A stretch of 64,000 nucleotides of DNA, from NCBI RefSeq assembly GCF_030052815.1, contig NW_026614827.1:41700-105699 (forward strand), written 5' to 3'. Position numbers and translations under genes: made by a program. This DNA comes from Hevea brasiliensis (Eukaryota > Streptophyta > Magnoliopsida > Malpighiales > Euphorbiaceae). The notes beneath the pieces were generated by a model. That model was not told the DNA's origin, searched no databases, and was given only the letters and a program-made list of their open reading frames with translations. Positions 25,190 to 36,903 of the stretch are shown piece after piece (position 1 is the stretch's first letter; the number at the start of each line of letters is the position of its first letter).

Positions 25190-25448
25190 CGAATTTTACC
25201 TTATTTCATTCTCTGAATAGCTATGGGTGCCGCCTTCTCATGTCCACCTCATGCTCCCATGTAGCCTCCTGGCCTGAATGATGGTTCCACAGCACTTTCA
25301 CAAGAGGGATTTGCTTATTCCTCAGCTGTTTTACCTCATATGCCAAGATCTTTATGAGCTCTTCATCATATGTCAGGTCTGGATTCACTTCGATCTCCTC
25401 CACTGGCAAAATGTGAGAGGGGTCTGATCTCTACCTCCTCAACATGGA
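25190..25448 (-). pseudogene. Chromodomain end of Tekay-like integrase (region B)
   Basis: Reading leftwards: VEEIEVNPDLTYDEELIKIL, then AYEVKQLRNKQIPLVKVLW and NHHSGQEATWEHE near 25250. This is the degenerate chromodomain that ends integrase in chromoviruses; such domains are thought to steer insertion to heterochromatin. An in-frame stop sits in MLRR*RSDP near 25433. The piece is cut from its integrase (51833-52213 and 56236-57342) by the insertion of element C between 25453 and 51828. Confidence 0.8.
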
Positions 25449-26090
25449 GACATTGTAACACCCCTAAGTTCGGTAGTGCGTTCTACTGTTCCAGTGACTA
25501 GTGTTGCCCGGACAGCTAGGATGCCTAGAACTACACTTCGATATGAGTGAGGAGACATAAAATAATGAAATACAAGAAAAGAAAATACAAGAAAAACAAA
25601 GGAAAAATAATAGCAAAGAAATGTAACCAAGTTAAGCGGCCGAGAACCCTAGCGATGGGTGATCAGACCGAAGTCACGGCGCGGACCGTTGACTAGCCCT
25701 GGACTGCGGGGAACCCTGGAAAATATTTTTAAGACTTAAATAGACCCCTATTTAAGTATAAATACCATTAGAAATATCAAAGAAAAATTAATTAATTAGT
25801 ACAAAGAAAAGTGAGAAATCAAAAAATGGACAAAACCCGGTGTTACCGAAAAATTGGGAATGCAACCCGAACAGGGGCATTGTGGTCATTTGACACCCCG
25901 AATTGTCTTTTAACCTAAATGTACATTAAAAATAAGTGGTATTAAATTTTTTAAAATTCAATGGAAATAAGAAATTTTACAAGTAATGTAATTAAAGGAC
26001 TTAAGGGGGATTAATTTAAATGTTAATAAGATTTGATTATTATAATATTAATTATACTTAATGGACAATTAGTGGACCACTAAGTGGGAC

Positions 26091-26097
26091 TATAAAA
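26091..26097 (+). promoter_or_regulatory. Probable LTR TATA box (element C)
   Basis: TATAAAA lies about 640 bp into the LTR, inside the conserved context GTGGGACTATAAAATGCC, and is followed by a CT-rich tract (CTTTCATCTTCCTCA). The same box is at 48388-48394 in the 3' LTR, at the same offset once the solo LTR is removed. If used, about 3.4 kb of the LTR would be transcribed as R-U5. Confidence 0.55.
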
Positions 26098-27000
26098 TGC
26101 CAAAATTCTGCCCACTTTCACTTTCATCTTCCTCATTTCTTGATTTTTGCCGAATTCATTTTCTCTCCATTGTCCTCCATGGCCGGCCACCCATGCAAAG
26201 CTCCAATCTTCACTTTCAAGCCATAATTTCTATTAAGTCTCTCTATTAAAAGTGATCCTTACACAATGGGCAGTAGATAGGCAGTAAGAAGACCAAGTTT
26301 TGGAGAGGTTTTGAAGAATTTCCAAAGTGGTAAGTTTTTGTTTTTGGTTATTGCTTCATTAAAGTTTGTGAGGAGGTTATGGGTACTTGAATTGTGGAAA
26401 GAATTTTGAGGTATGATGTTTAAAAGGAGAGCTGTATTTTTGGCAGCCATGGAAACTCCTTGAGGACAGTTTATTCTTGCTTGTGAATGGCAGATTAAAA
26501 GGTTAAGGTTAATTAAATGTTTATGTGTGTAGGAATTAATTTGGGTGATGTACAATTAGTATATGTGAATGTGTATTTGAAATTGGAAGCTTGGAAATTA
26601 ATGGAGTGTAATGCATGAATCGGCAGCTTGGTTTGGTGAACCATAAAGATGTTATTTCATGTTTGGTTTATGGAATATTAATGTTGAATTGTGATAGTTG
26701 TTATGGCAGCTTGGGTATATGTATGATGGTGTGAGGTTGGACATATAAATGAGCTAGGTTAGGCGATTGAATTGTTGTAATTTGAGCTTGAAAAATTCTG
26801 TACTAAATGGTGCATATTGAGGGTGATTGTAAGCTGCCAAATGACCAACAATATGTTGTGAATTGTGTTTAGGTTATGGTACAAACTATAATTGGCATGA
26901 ATGTTTAGTTTCGTAAATGTTAAAAGTATCCTTTAATGAGTAATGAATAAAATGCAATAAAGCAGTTTATGTTATGGGCCTAGAACCTTAAGTGTGTGTC

Positions 27001-27025
27001 TCCAATTGGTATGAGACCAATTGGA
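27001..27025. repeat. CCAATTGG hairpin in LTR of element C
   Basis: TCCAATTGGT, loop ATGAG and ACCAATTGGA form a 10-bp perfect stem. The matching copy in the 3' LTR is at 49293-49317, also perfect. Confidence 0.8.
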
Positions 27026-28511
27026 GGTGAAACTAAGCACAAAATGTGCCAACTTTCATGAAGGAAGCTTAAAAAAATTCTGCTTGAAAGGTAACTTGAA
27101 AAGTGACCAAATCCGGATTAGTGCATTTAAGGCCTGAAAATTGACCATTTGGGCAGCAGTTAGTATTTTGGCCATAACTCACTCAAAACAGGTCCAATTG
27201 ACCTGAAATTTTGACCATGAATAGTTAAGACATATATCTACAAGTCTTATGAAGACACTAAAGCCCCTAAATGACCATAAGCAAGTCAAAAAGCTTGCAG
27301 AAGTTCGGGTCCAAAAACTGGCCGAACCTAAAATGACCTAAAGTGACCAATTTTGATGCATTTTGACCAGCAATAGTAAAATGACCATAACTTGGTCTAC
27401 ATAACTCAGAATGACCTGAAATTTTGCCCCACGTGCAATAAGACATAGATCTACAAGTTTGTAGTTTTGATTGAAACCCGAAAATGAGGCAACTAGGTCG
27501 TCCGGCTAGGTCAAACTAGTATCCGGGAATCAAGCAAATTGCAATAAAATGCAAAATACATGGAAATAAATTGGGTAATATGTACCAACCCTAAAAGGCT
27601 ACAAATGTGACATATTAGTAACATTAAAACCTAATTTACCTAGAATGCATCGAGGGTCGACATATTAGGTTGACTAAGCAAATAATAGAATTCAGTGAAT
27701 TAATTATCAAGCATTATCGTTAGAGACAGTTTAAATGAGTACTGAAACACTTCAAATTGTGTGTTTCGGTTAGCAAAGACTCAAGGAAGGGAAGGAAACA
27801 CTGAGTCAGAGCCAAGAGACAGTTATCAGAGGTTTGTGCACAACTAGTTTTTAACTGATTTTGTTTTGAATATTTCATATGATTAAATGACATATTTTTC
27901 TTATGTATTATGTTTAACAAGCATTGGATTTAATTCAATGATTATTGAAATTGTTATAGTATGTATGAATTTAGCTTTGTGAAATGGTATTTCCACTAGT
28001 ATTAATCATTGTTATGGATTGAATAAATTATGTTTTGGAAAATTGTGATAGAACATGTTTTGAATTGTGATGGTAATTTTTATGGAAAAATGTAAATTTA
28101 TGATTTGAATTGTGATGAGCATAAAAATTATTGGATATTGGAATTGAATTTGAATCGAATTATATTGTAATTTATACTCACTAAAAGGATTGTGATATTG
28201 TTTTATATCTCACTATAGATGCTTGACTAGGTTATTACCCGTCTCTCTCATTTGTTGAGAAGACAATGGAGTTAGTTGTGTTTTGATTGCCATGGTACGT
28301 GCACAGGCTTAGATTTTCCTCTGATTTGAGGTTAGATCTAAGTTTTTTATCGTTATGGCCCTTGCAGAAGATTCATTATTGTGATGTGTACTGTGCACGA
28401 TAATTCGACCTCCCCGACCATAGGGAGTTAGAATCTGATTCAACCTCCCCGACCATAGGGAGTTAGAATCACTTCGAATATGGCCCTTTCGGATTAGTCT
28501 TGCATAGTTAG

Positions 28512-28620
28512 TGAGATAAAATGATTTTTGAGATACAGCATGATTTTTTAGAAAAAGAATGATTTTTGAGATACAGCATGATTTTTGAGATACAGCATGG
28601 TTTTTGAGATACAGAATGTT
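28512..28620 (+). repeat. 19-bp tandem repeat in LTR of element C
   Basis: About six units of GAGATACAGCATGATTTTT, one of them degraded (near 28540-28560). The 3' LTR has about seven units at 50816-50945 with a different mix of variants, so copy number has changed since insertion. Confidence 0.8.
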
Positions 28621-29507
28621 TTTGAATAGTAAAGAGTTGTGATTTCAGTTATGATTTATGTATAATTGATTTTGTTGGAATTATCTTAAATGGTTAGTTA
28701 TGATTTGATAAATTGAATTTCGTGATCAAAGTCATTTTATACAAATGATTTACATTATTGGCAATGAATATTTTGAGTTTTGGAATTTGATGAGTATTCA
28801 GATTTCCAAATTATTTGCTGTAAATTTTGTCAATGTCTATTGTACTATGTTTTAAATTATAGTTGTGCACTACTGAGTTCACCACTCAGCGATAGCTTTG
28901 TATGCTATCGCAGGTAAGAATAGCATAGAGCAGTGAGTAAGTTTCTTTGAAGACACATTCAGATCAGCTCCAGGTATATCATAGGTATACCCATGTACAT
29001 AAGTTTTGATGTATGCATGTAATAATATGTATGTAAATTATTTGAGCAGTTGTATAAAAATTCTTGTACAATATTTTGGTATGTAATTAAATGTAAATTA
29101 TTGTAAATGTAAATTTGGGATTTCATTTATCTGAATAGTTTTGCAATATTAATTTTGAGTCTTATAATCAATGAAATGTTTCTTTTTTGAGGAGATTGAT
29201 TTGATTATTGAGATTTGAATTATGGGTTCAAATGAAGTTATTGAAGTTGTATTTGAGAAAACATATTGGAAGTGAGTTCTTTGCAGGTTTTGAATAACTG
29301 CTTTTCTCAAAATACAATCGCACTTTGCCGAAATTTTGAAAAATTTTATAACACGATTTTAATCGATGATTTAAATTTCATGAAAATTGTTTTAAAATCC
29401 CTTGTAGTATATTTAATGGATTATCGGTAGGCGAAGTACGGTAATTCATTAGGTGTACTACGGGATCATGTTACATCTTACAGGGGAGTAGGGTGTGACA
29501 TGTTTAG

Positions 29508-29519
29508 TGGTATCAGAGC
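29508..29519 (+). other. Primer-binding site of element C (tRNA-iMet)
   Basis: TGGTATCAGAGC starts 7 bases after the LTR end. It marks 25454-29500 as the 5' LTR and the plus strand as the sense strand. Confidence 0.9.
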
Positions 29520-29686
29520 AATGGTTTTAAAGTAAATTTCGAACTGTGAATTTGAAATCTTTTTGTTGGTAACTACAACTACTCAAATGTTTGATACATA
29601 TAGTAGATTTACATCATAAATATGAACTAATGGAGAGGAATCTCCTTATGTTGGTTATACAGGAATAGAAAATCTTGTGAAAAGAT

Positions 29687-29779
29687 ATGGAAGAGAAGAA
29701 TGAGACAATAGAACAGTCCGTGATGGCGAAAGTACAAGTTGAGGCCCCAACTCCACAAAGTGTCGAAGGCCCGACTGTA
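29687..29779 (+). pseudogene. Gag N-terminus of element C
   Basis: ATG at 29687 opens 31 codons beginning MEEKNETIEQS, comparable with MEEGDRSVDQP at the gag start of element D (38943). It stops because element D is inserted after 29779. The frame continues at 43004 beyond D (SALRYKL, then EMATFFQQMVDN), which supports this start and the D boundaries. Too short to be seen as an ORF alone. Confidence 0.7.
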
Positions 29780-32700
29780 TGTCACACCCTACCCGTCTGT
29801 AAGGCATAACATGATCCCGTAGTATACCTAATGAATTACCAACTTCGTCTACTGATAACCCATTAAATACACTACAAGGAATTTTAAAACTTTTCTTACT
29901 TCTTTTTACAGTGGTGAGCACTATTTACAGGTGTTAAAAACTTTTTGAACTGAAGTGATAGAACTAACACATTTGAATTATTAGGAATTTCTATAAAAAT
30001 TTTGGCAGAGTGTCATCTGTATTTTGGATAAAACAGTTCTTCAGAAACTCAGAAAAACACTTCAATATATTTCTCAATCTCAACTCCAACAGTTAAACAG
30101 CACAATATTTTCCTCAACTCAATTCCACAATAATTTTTCAAAGATTGAGATTAAAGAGATACAGTACAAATTTTAAAAGTCAAAATAACTCATAATTCAT
30201 TTTACAACTTCAAGGTACAATTTTATTTTACAACTGCTCAAACCAAGAACAAAATATACATACAGTGAATATATATTATAGTACAAACTGCAAAATGGAG
30301 TATACTCAATATACCCGATGCTCTCTCGCTGAATGCTCTAGCAGCCTAGTCTGCTGCCCTGTCCGTCTGTCTACCGCGATAAGAATGAAAGCTATCACCG
30401 AGACAATGTCTCGCAGTACAACATTTACCAAATACAACTTTAAATCACAATTCATAAATCATATAAATAGTGGATACGTAAAATCATAGTTAGATTCAAA
30501 ACAATAAATGTCATAAGGAATTTAAACTCTATTTTACAATATCACAATAAATCTCAGAAATCAAAATATAGTTAAATTCAAAAGATAGTGAATGTCAATA
30601 AGAATTTAAACTCCATTTAACAATTTTACAATACATATCAATAAATCACACACAGCTTAATCATGTTCCAAAGTTCAATTCGTCCCAAAAGCCGATGGCT
30701 AATGAGGTATTCAATTCGTCCCAGAAGCCGATGGCTAATGAGGAATAACATAGCTAGCTAGCAAAAATGTGAGTACTCATTCTATTCGTCCTTAACAGGC
30801 ACACACCTCAACACTTCAGCCAGAGAGGGAATTCATTTTATCCCACTAGACAAGCTAGCGAGGAATATAGTCAATATACATGATAGTTGTGGTTTCAAGT
30901 CATTTCCAATGCCTTTCAATCAATAAGTATCCATCAATATCATTCAAACAATTTTTCACAGTTTCAAAACATTTACAATGCTTTTCAACCAATAAATATT
31001 CATTCAAACACATTTCCACAATTTAAAACAATAATGTACAAATAGTCATAATTCATTTTAATTGAAAAATTCAAAAGAATTAGCTGTCGTGCACAAACCT
31101 CTGATAACTGTCTCCTGGCCTTGACTCAGTGATTCCTTCCCTTTCCCTGAGTCTTTGCTAACTGAGAAACACAATTTGAAGTGTTTCAGTATTCATTTAA
31201 ACTGTCTCCAACGATAATGCTCGATAATTAATTCACTGAATTCTACTATTTGCTTAGTCAACCTAATATGTTAACCCTAAATGCGTTCTAGGTAAATTAG
31301 GTTTTAATGTTACTAATTTTTCACATTCAATAGTCTTTTAGGGTTTGTACATGTTACCAAATTCATTTCCTTGTATATTGCATTTTCTTGCAATTTGCTG
31401 GATTCCGAGATACTAGTTTGACCTAGCCGGACGACGTAGTTCCCTCTGTTTTTGGGTTTTGGTCAAAACTACAAACTTGTAGATCTATGTCCTATTGCAC
31501 GCGGGGCAAAATTTCAGATCATTCTGAGCTATGTAGACCAAGTTATGGTCATTTTACTATTGTTGGTCAAAATGCATCAAAATTGGTCACTTTAGGTCAT
31601 TTTAGGTCAATTTTGGTTCGGCCAGTTTTTGGACCCGAACTTGTGCAAGCTGTTTGACTTGCTTATGGTCGTTTTTGGGTTTTGGTGGCTTCATAAGACT
31701 TATAGATATGGGTCTGAACTATTCATGGTCAAAATTTCAGGGCAATTCGACCTGTTTAGAGTGAGTTATGGCCTAAACACTAACTGCTGCCCAAATGGTA
31801 AATTTTCAGGCCTTAATTGCACTAATCTGGATTTGGTCATTTTTCAGGTTACTTTACAAGCAGAATTTTGGCATGCTTCCTTCATGAAAGTTGGCACATT
31901 TTGTGCCTAGTTTCACCTCCAATTGGTTTCATACCAATTGGAGCCACACACTTAAGGTTCTAAGCCCAAAACACAAACTGCCCTATTGCATTTTGTTTAT
32001 ACTCATCAAAAATCACCTTTAACACTTACCAAACTTCACCTTCATGCCAATTCTGGTTTGTACCCTAACCTAAACATATTTCAAAACATATTATTGATCA
32101 TTTTGGCAGCTTACAATCACTTTTAACATACACCATAAAGTGCAGAATTTGTCAAACTCAATTACCACAATTTAATCACTTAATCACGCTCATTTACATG
32201 TCCACTATCATAACATATATCTTCACTACTAATTTACATACATATTTGGCAAACTTTAGGGCCACAATGTATTAAACAACTTCATGAATTCCAGCATCCT
32301 TTAAAGAGTTAACAAGCTGCCATATTTGTCAAGCCTCCATAATTGCCTTCAAACTCAATTTCCACTTGGTCCACCATTACATATGCATGAAGTTAACTTA
32401 CCAACACTTTAAATCACATTAGTCAACATTAATTCTTCACAATACATGTAATAATATTTTATTTAGTGTACAATTTCATGGCTGTCCATTTAGGCACTCA
32501 TGCATAGAATTTTAAATTCAACAAAATTTCCAACTCAAGTGCTCAACTTTAACATACACCAAGAATTAACCTACTAAAACTTTTATTCACTTTTATCAAC
32601 ATCAATACCCATCAATTGCATGTGAAAATAATTCAAAATATTTAAGTACCATGGCTGCCTAACTAGTGCATAATAACAACTCATCAACACCTCAAATTTT

Positions 32701-33632
32701 CTTCATCAATTTGTTCATCTCAAGCTTCCCATAAACTTTACTTAAGAAATAAATCAATTTAAACACTTACCTATTGTTGGGGCTTGTTAAATCTTCACCA
32801 AACTCCCTTGAATTTAGTATCTACTTATTCCTTGTGAGGTGGGGATCAAAATTAGCGAAGAAACTTTGGTGTTTGGGGGTGGAAATGATGGAGATTATGA
32901 AGCTTTAAGCAAAACGGCCATGGAGGATTTTCAAGCTTTTCATTTCGGCAATGGTGAGTGAATGAAGAAGATGAAGGTGTTAGTGGGGTTTACACCTGCC
33001 CACATATTGATTATTTTAACCCCATAGTGCTCCACTCACCAATATTTAATTACATTATAAGTTAAATGTGTTAATTACTCAATTTGAATCCCATTTTTGT
33101 TATTTACATTAGGTACCCCTAATTTAAATTTTCATTATATTTTTCAAGTGCAATATTATTTATTTTTAATGGACATTTAGGTCAAAAAGGCAACTCGGGG
33201 TGTCAAATGACCACAATGCCCCTGTTCGGGTTGCATTCCGATTTTTCAGAATAATCGGGTTTTGTCCGTTTTTCGATTTCTCACTTTTCTTTGTACTAAT
33301 TAATTAATTTTTCTTTGATATTTATACTTCAATTGATGTCTCTTTAAGTCCTAAAAATATTTTTCAGGGTTCCCCGCAGTCCAGGGCTAGTCAACGGTCC
33401 ACGCCGTGACTTCCCGGTGCGGTCACCCATCGCTAGGGTTCTCGGCTCGCTTAACTTGGTTACATTTCTTTGCTATTATTTTTCCTTTGTTTTTCTTGTA
33501 TTTTCTTTTATTTTATTTCATTATTTTATGTCTCCTCACTCATATCAAAGTATAGTTCTAGGCATTCTAGCTGTCCGGACAACACTGGTCATTGGAACAG
33601 TAGAACGCACTATCGAACATAGGGGTGTTACA
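29780..33632 (-). repeat. 3' LTR of element D
   Basis: 3853 bp. On the minus strand it starts TGTAACACCCC at 33632, next to the polypurine tract. The hairpin is at 31918-31942 (10-bp perfect stem), with modules around 31500-31990 and a doubled AGCCGATGGCTAATGAGG block at 30691-30743. ORFs at 29655-29921, 30265-30489, 31629-31910 and 33417-33653 recur in the other LTR without a protein signature. Confidence 0.95.
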
Positions 33633-33648
33633 ATTCTCCCCCCCTTAA
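33633..33648 (-). other. Polypurine tract of element D
   Basis: Minus-strand TTAAGGGGGGGAGAAT abuts the LTR, in the position matching 45638-45649 of C and 25158-25172 of B. Confidence 0.85.
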
Positions 33649-33689
33649 AATAAATTTCATCTCGAAATTTTACCTAGCATTAGTCTCTA

Positions 33690-34858
33690 AATAGCTGTGG
33701 GTGTTGTCTCCTCATATCCTCTTCACGTTCCCAAGTAGCTTCCTAGCCTGAATGATGGTTCCACAGTACTTTAACTAGGTGTATCTATTTGTTCCTCAGC
33801 TGCTTTACCTCATATGCCAAAATTTCTATGGATTCTTCCTCATATGTGAGGTTTGGATTTACCTCAATCTCTTCAACTGATAGTACATGAGATGGGTCAG
33901 ATCTGTACCTCCTTAACATGGACACATGGAAGACATTGTGTATCCATGCTAGCTCTGGAGGTAATGCCAACCGATATGCCAAAGGACCCACTCTTTCCAG
34001 AACCTCATATCGTCCGATGAAACGAGGACTCAGTTTCCCCTTTCTGCCAAATCTCATAATCCTCTTCCAAGGAGAAACTTTGAGGAATACTTTATCACCC
34101 ACTGCATATTCAATATCTCTTCTCTTCATATCAACATAGGACTTCTGATGGTCTGATGCAGCCTTAAGTCTATCTCTGATCAATCTGATCTTTTCCTCTG
34201 TCTGCCGAAATATTTCGGGCCCAATCATCTTCCTTTCACCTACTTCATCCCAACATAAGGGAGTTCTGCACTTTCTGCCAGACAAAGCTTCATATGGAGG
34301 CATCACAATGCTTGATTTGTAGCTGTTGTTATAAGCAAACTCAATCAAAGGCAAGTGTGTATCCCAACTACCTTCAAACTCAATCACACAAGCCCGTAGC
34401 ATATCCTCCAATATCTGAATTACCCTTTCAGACTGGCCATCTGTCTGTGGGTGGAATGTTGTGCTGAAGTTCAATCTAGTTCCTAGGGCTCTCTGAAGAC
34501 TACCCTAGAATCTAGAAGTGAACCTAGGATCTCTGTCAGACACAATTGATACTGGCACTCCATGCAGTTTTACAATCTCATATATGTACAATCTGGCCAA
34601 TCTTTCCAGACTATAGTCCATCCGAACTAGCAAAAAGTAAGCAGACTTGGTCAATTTGTCAGCTATAACCCCTACTGCATCATGACTATTCTGTGTCCTT
34701 GGAAGTCCTGTAACAAAATCCATAGTTATTCGTTCCCATTTCCATTCTAGTACTGACAAAGGATAGAACAAACCAGCTGGAACTTGATGTTCTGCCTTTA
34801 CTTGCTGACAAGTTAGGCATTTAGAAACAAACTTAGCTATATCCCTCTTCATACCCAT
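33690..34858 (-). pseudogene. Integrase with chromodomain of element D, broken
   Basis: The zinc-binding tail [12 protein letters not shown] (near 34815) is followed by the core. All three acidic sites are kept: [10 protein letters not shown] (near 34725), [12 protein letters not shown] (near 34530) and HPQTDGQSERV (near 34445). A stop just after SRF (near 34503) splits it. The GPY/F-like region PRFIGRYEVLERVGPLAYRLALPPEL lies near 34030-33945, then the chromodomain start VEEIEVNPNLTYEEE (near 33870) and EVKQLRNK. A stop at about 33785 cuts the final chromodomain residues. Lesions are few here, so this is the best preserved Ty3 integrase in the window. Confidence 0.9.
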
Positions 34859-34861
34859 CCA

Positions 34862-35945
34862 CTAGTAATGCTCTTTCAGCCCTCTGTACATTTTAGTTCC
34901 ACCAGGATGCATAGCAAAAAGAGACTCATGTGCTTCCTTTATAATGATTTGTCTCAATTCCACATCACTAGGAATGCACATTCCCGCTCGATGTAGTAAT
35001 AACCCATCATCTCTCACAGAGAATTCCGGTTTCTTGCCTTGCTGGACTTCTTTCAGCAGCTTCTGATATTTATCATCACTCTGAGCAGCCATTCTGATCT
35101 GATCAATCAACACTGGCTATGCATGCCATGCAACTACTATTTGTCCCTCATCATCAATCTCTAAACTGGCATGCTGTGCTTTCAATTCATATACCATGGA
35201 CAAAGGAGAAACTCTGAGACTTGCCATAGTCTTGCGACTTAAGGCGCCAATACTACATTTGCTTTCCCGGTGATAGTCTATTAAGCAATCATAGTCTTTA
35301 ATCGCTCTAACCATCTCCTCGCCTCAAATTTAATTCCTTCGTGACCAAATACTTCAAGCTCTTATGATCCGTGTAAATGTAACATTTCTCCCCATACAAA
35401 TAGTGTCTCCAGATCTTGAGCAAAACCAATAGTGCTAGCTCCAAATCATGTGTTGGTAGTTCCTCTCATGCGGTTTCAACGGCGTGACGCATAAGTAATG
35501 ACATTCGATCTTGCATCGATACAGCCTAACCCATTGTGAGAAGCATCACTATAAATCGTGTATTCTTTACCCGAGTAGGTAAAGTGAGGATCGAGCTTTA
35601 GTCAAACACCTCTTCAACTCATTAAAACTCACGACATTTATCCGTCCCACCAAATTTTACATCTTTTCAAGCGCTTTGGTCAAGGAGAAGATAACATAGA
35701 AAACCCCTTCACAAACCGATGGTAATATCCGGCTAAACCTAAAACGTGAATTTCGTGATGTTCTGGCGGCTTCTAATTAAGGATAGCTCCTACCTTCGAA
35801 TCTACCTTGATCCCTTCAGCTGACACAACATGTCCCAGAAAGGAGATTTCTTTCAGCCAAAATTCACACTTTGATAATTTGGCGTATAGCTGTTTCTCCT
35901 TAAAGTCTGCAGTATAATCTGCAGATGTCTGTCATGCTCCTCTGC
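34862..35945 (-). pseudogene. RNase H and RT thumb of element D, heavily damaged
   Basis: Recognisable pieces: [15 protein letters not shown] (near 35300), SPLSMVYELKAQHASL, the HHCC start ELRQIIIKEAHESLFAMHPGG (near 34950). Between 35330 and 35945 the sequence follows region B (57290-57900) but with many small indels and new CG dinucleotides, so no frame holds. Homology to [13 protein letters not shown] RNase H is visible at the DNA level near 35530-35560. Confidence 0.7.
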
Positions 35946-36180
35946 ATTCCTTTAATATATCAAAATGTCATTAATAAACACCACCACAAATTGGTCGAGA
36001 TATGGTCTGAAGATAGTGTTCATCAGATCCATAAAAGCAGCTGGAGCAGTTGTTAACCCGAATGGCATTACTAGAAACTCATAGTGGCCATACAGAGTTC
36101 TGAAAGCAGTTTTTGGAATACTCTGCTCTTGCACCTTCAACTGATAATAACCAGATCGCAAATCAATTTTGGAGATTACA
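35946..36180 (-). pseudogene. RT palm of element D, active site changed
   Basis: [19 protein letters not shown], then [17 protein letters not shown] and the box [11 protein letters not shown] near 35965. The family has IDDIL; here the first Asp of the pair is Asn, which should abolish catalysis. The RT is interrupted upstream by the TRIM at 36186-36898 and resumes at 36904. Confidence 0.85.
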
Positions 36181-36185
36181 GCTGC

Positions 36186-36898
36186 TGTAACCCCCTAGGC
36201 AAATCCCACATCGACAAAACACGGGAGAGATGCTGGGTTCATAGGATGGAGGTTCCTAACTCCTATTGACGAGTTTTAAAACCGTGAGGGCTTCGACCCA
36301 GAGCGGACAATATCACTAGTGGGCCGGGCCATTACATTTGTGGTATCAGAGCTGGTTTCCCTCTATTACGGTGTGTGGTGCGAGGACACACCAAGCGGAA
36401 GCTGGTGGGCTTGTTACGACCCAGGGATGGGGTTGGGACGTGCTTGTTCAACCAGCTACGCACTGGGGTGGAACTTCGTGTCCCACATCGGAAACGGGAA
36501 GAAAAGATTTGGGCCATATATGTGGGAGCCTTCCTTACCTGGTTAGAGCGCTTTTATGAAACCTCCCAAGGGACAAATCCATGAGGCCCACGGGCCAAAA
36601 CGGACAATACTAACTGGAGATGGATTGGGCTGTTACACGGTGTGTGGTGCGCGGATGCACCAAGCGGAAGCTGGTGGGCTTGTCATTACCCAGGGATGGG
36701 GTTGGGACGTGCTTGTTCAACCAGCCACGACCGGGTAGAACCGTGTCCCACATCGGAAACGGAAGAAAAGATTTGGGCCATATATGTGGGAGCCTTCCTC
36801 ACCGTTAGCGCTTTTTGGGAATGAAACCTCCCAAGGGACAATCCGTGAGGCCCACGGGCCAAAGCGCATAATACTAATCGAGATGGATTGGGCTGCAT
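36186..36898 (+). mobile_element. Tandem TRIM (miniature LTR element) inside RT of element D
   Basis: Three LTR-like units in direct orientation: 36186-36336 (TGTAACCC...ATTACA), 36412-36637 (TGTTACGA...CTGTTACA) and 36681-36898. A PBS TGGTATCAGAGC at 36341-36352 follows the first. The two 43-bp spacers (36369-36411, 36638-36680) are nearly identical. The second and third units are close copies; the first is a more distant relative sharing CCCACATCG, CGGACAATA-like and GGGC(T/C)...TTACA blocks. No coding capacity is expected; the overlapping ORFs in all frames reflect GC-rich sequence. RT sequence resumes on both sides; the duplication is weak (GCTGC against ACCGC). GC content is far above the surroundings. 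Confidence 0.8.
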
Positions 36899-36903
36899 AC
36901 CGC

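Larger units (their letters stand above)
25454..29500 (+). repeat. 5' LTR of element C
   Basis: 4047 bp, TGTAACACCC to GGGTGTGACA. A TATA box lies at 26091, hairpin and ~200-bp modules at about 26980-27490, a doubled block with CCTCCCCGACCATAGGGAG at about 28400-28470, and a 19-bp tandem repeat at 28512-28620. ORFs at 26259-26555 and 27720-27920 (reverse) show no protein family. Same family as element D's LTRs. Confidence 0.95.
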
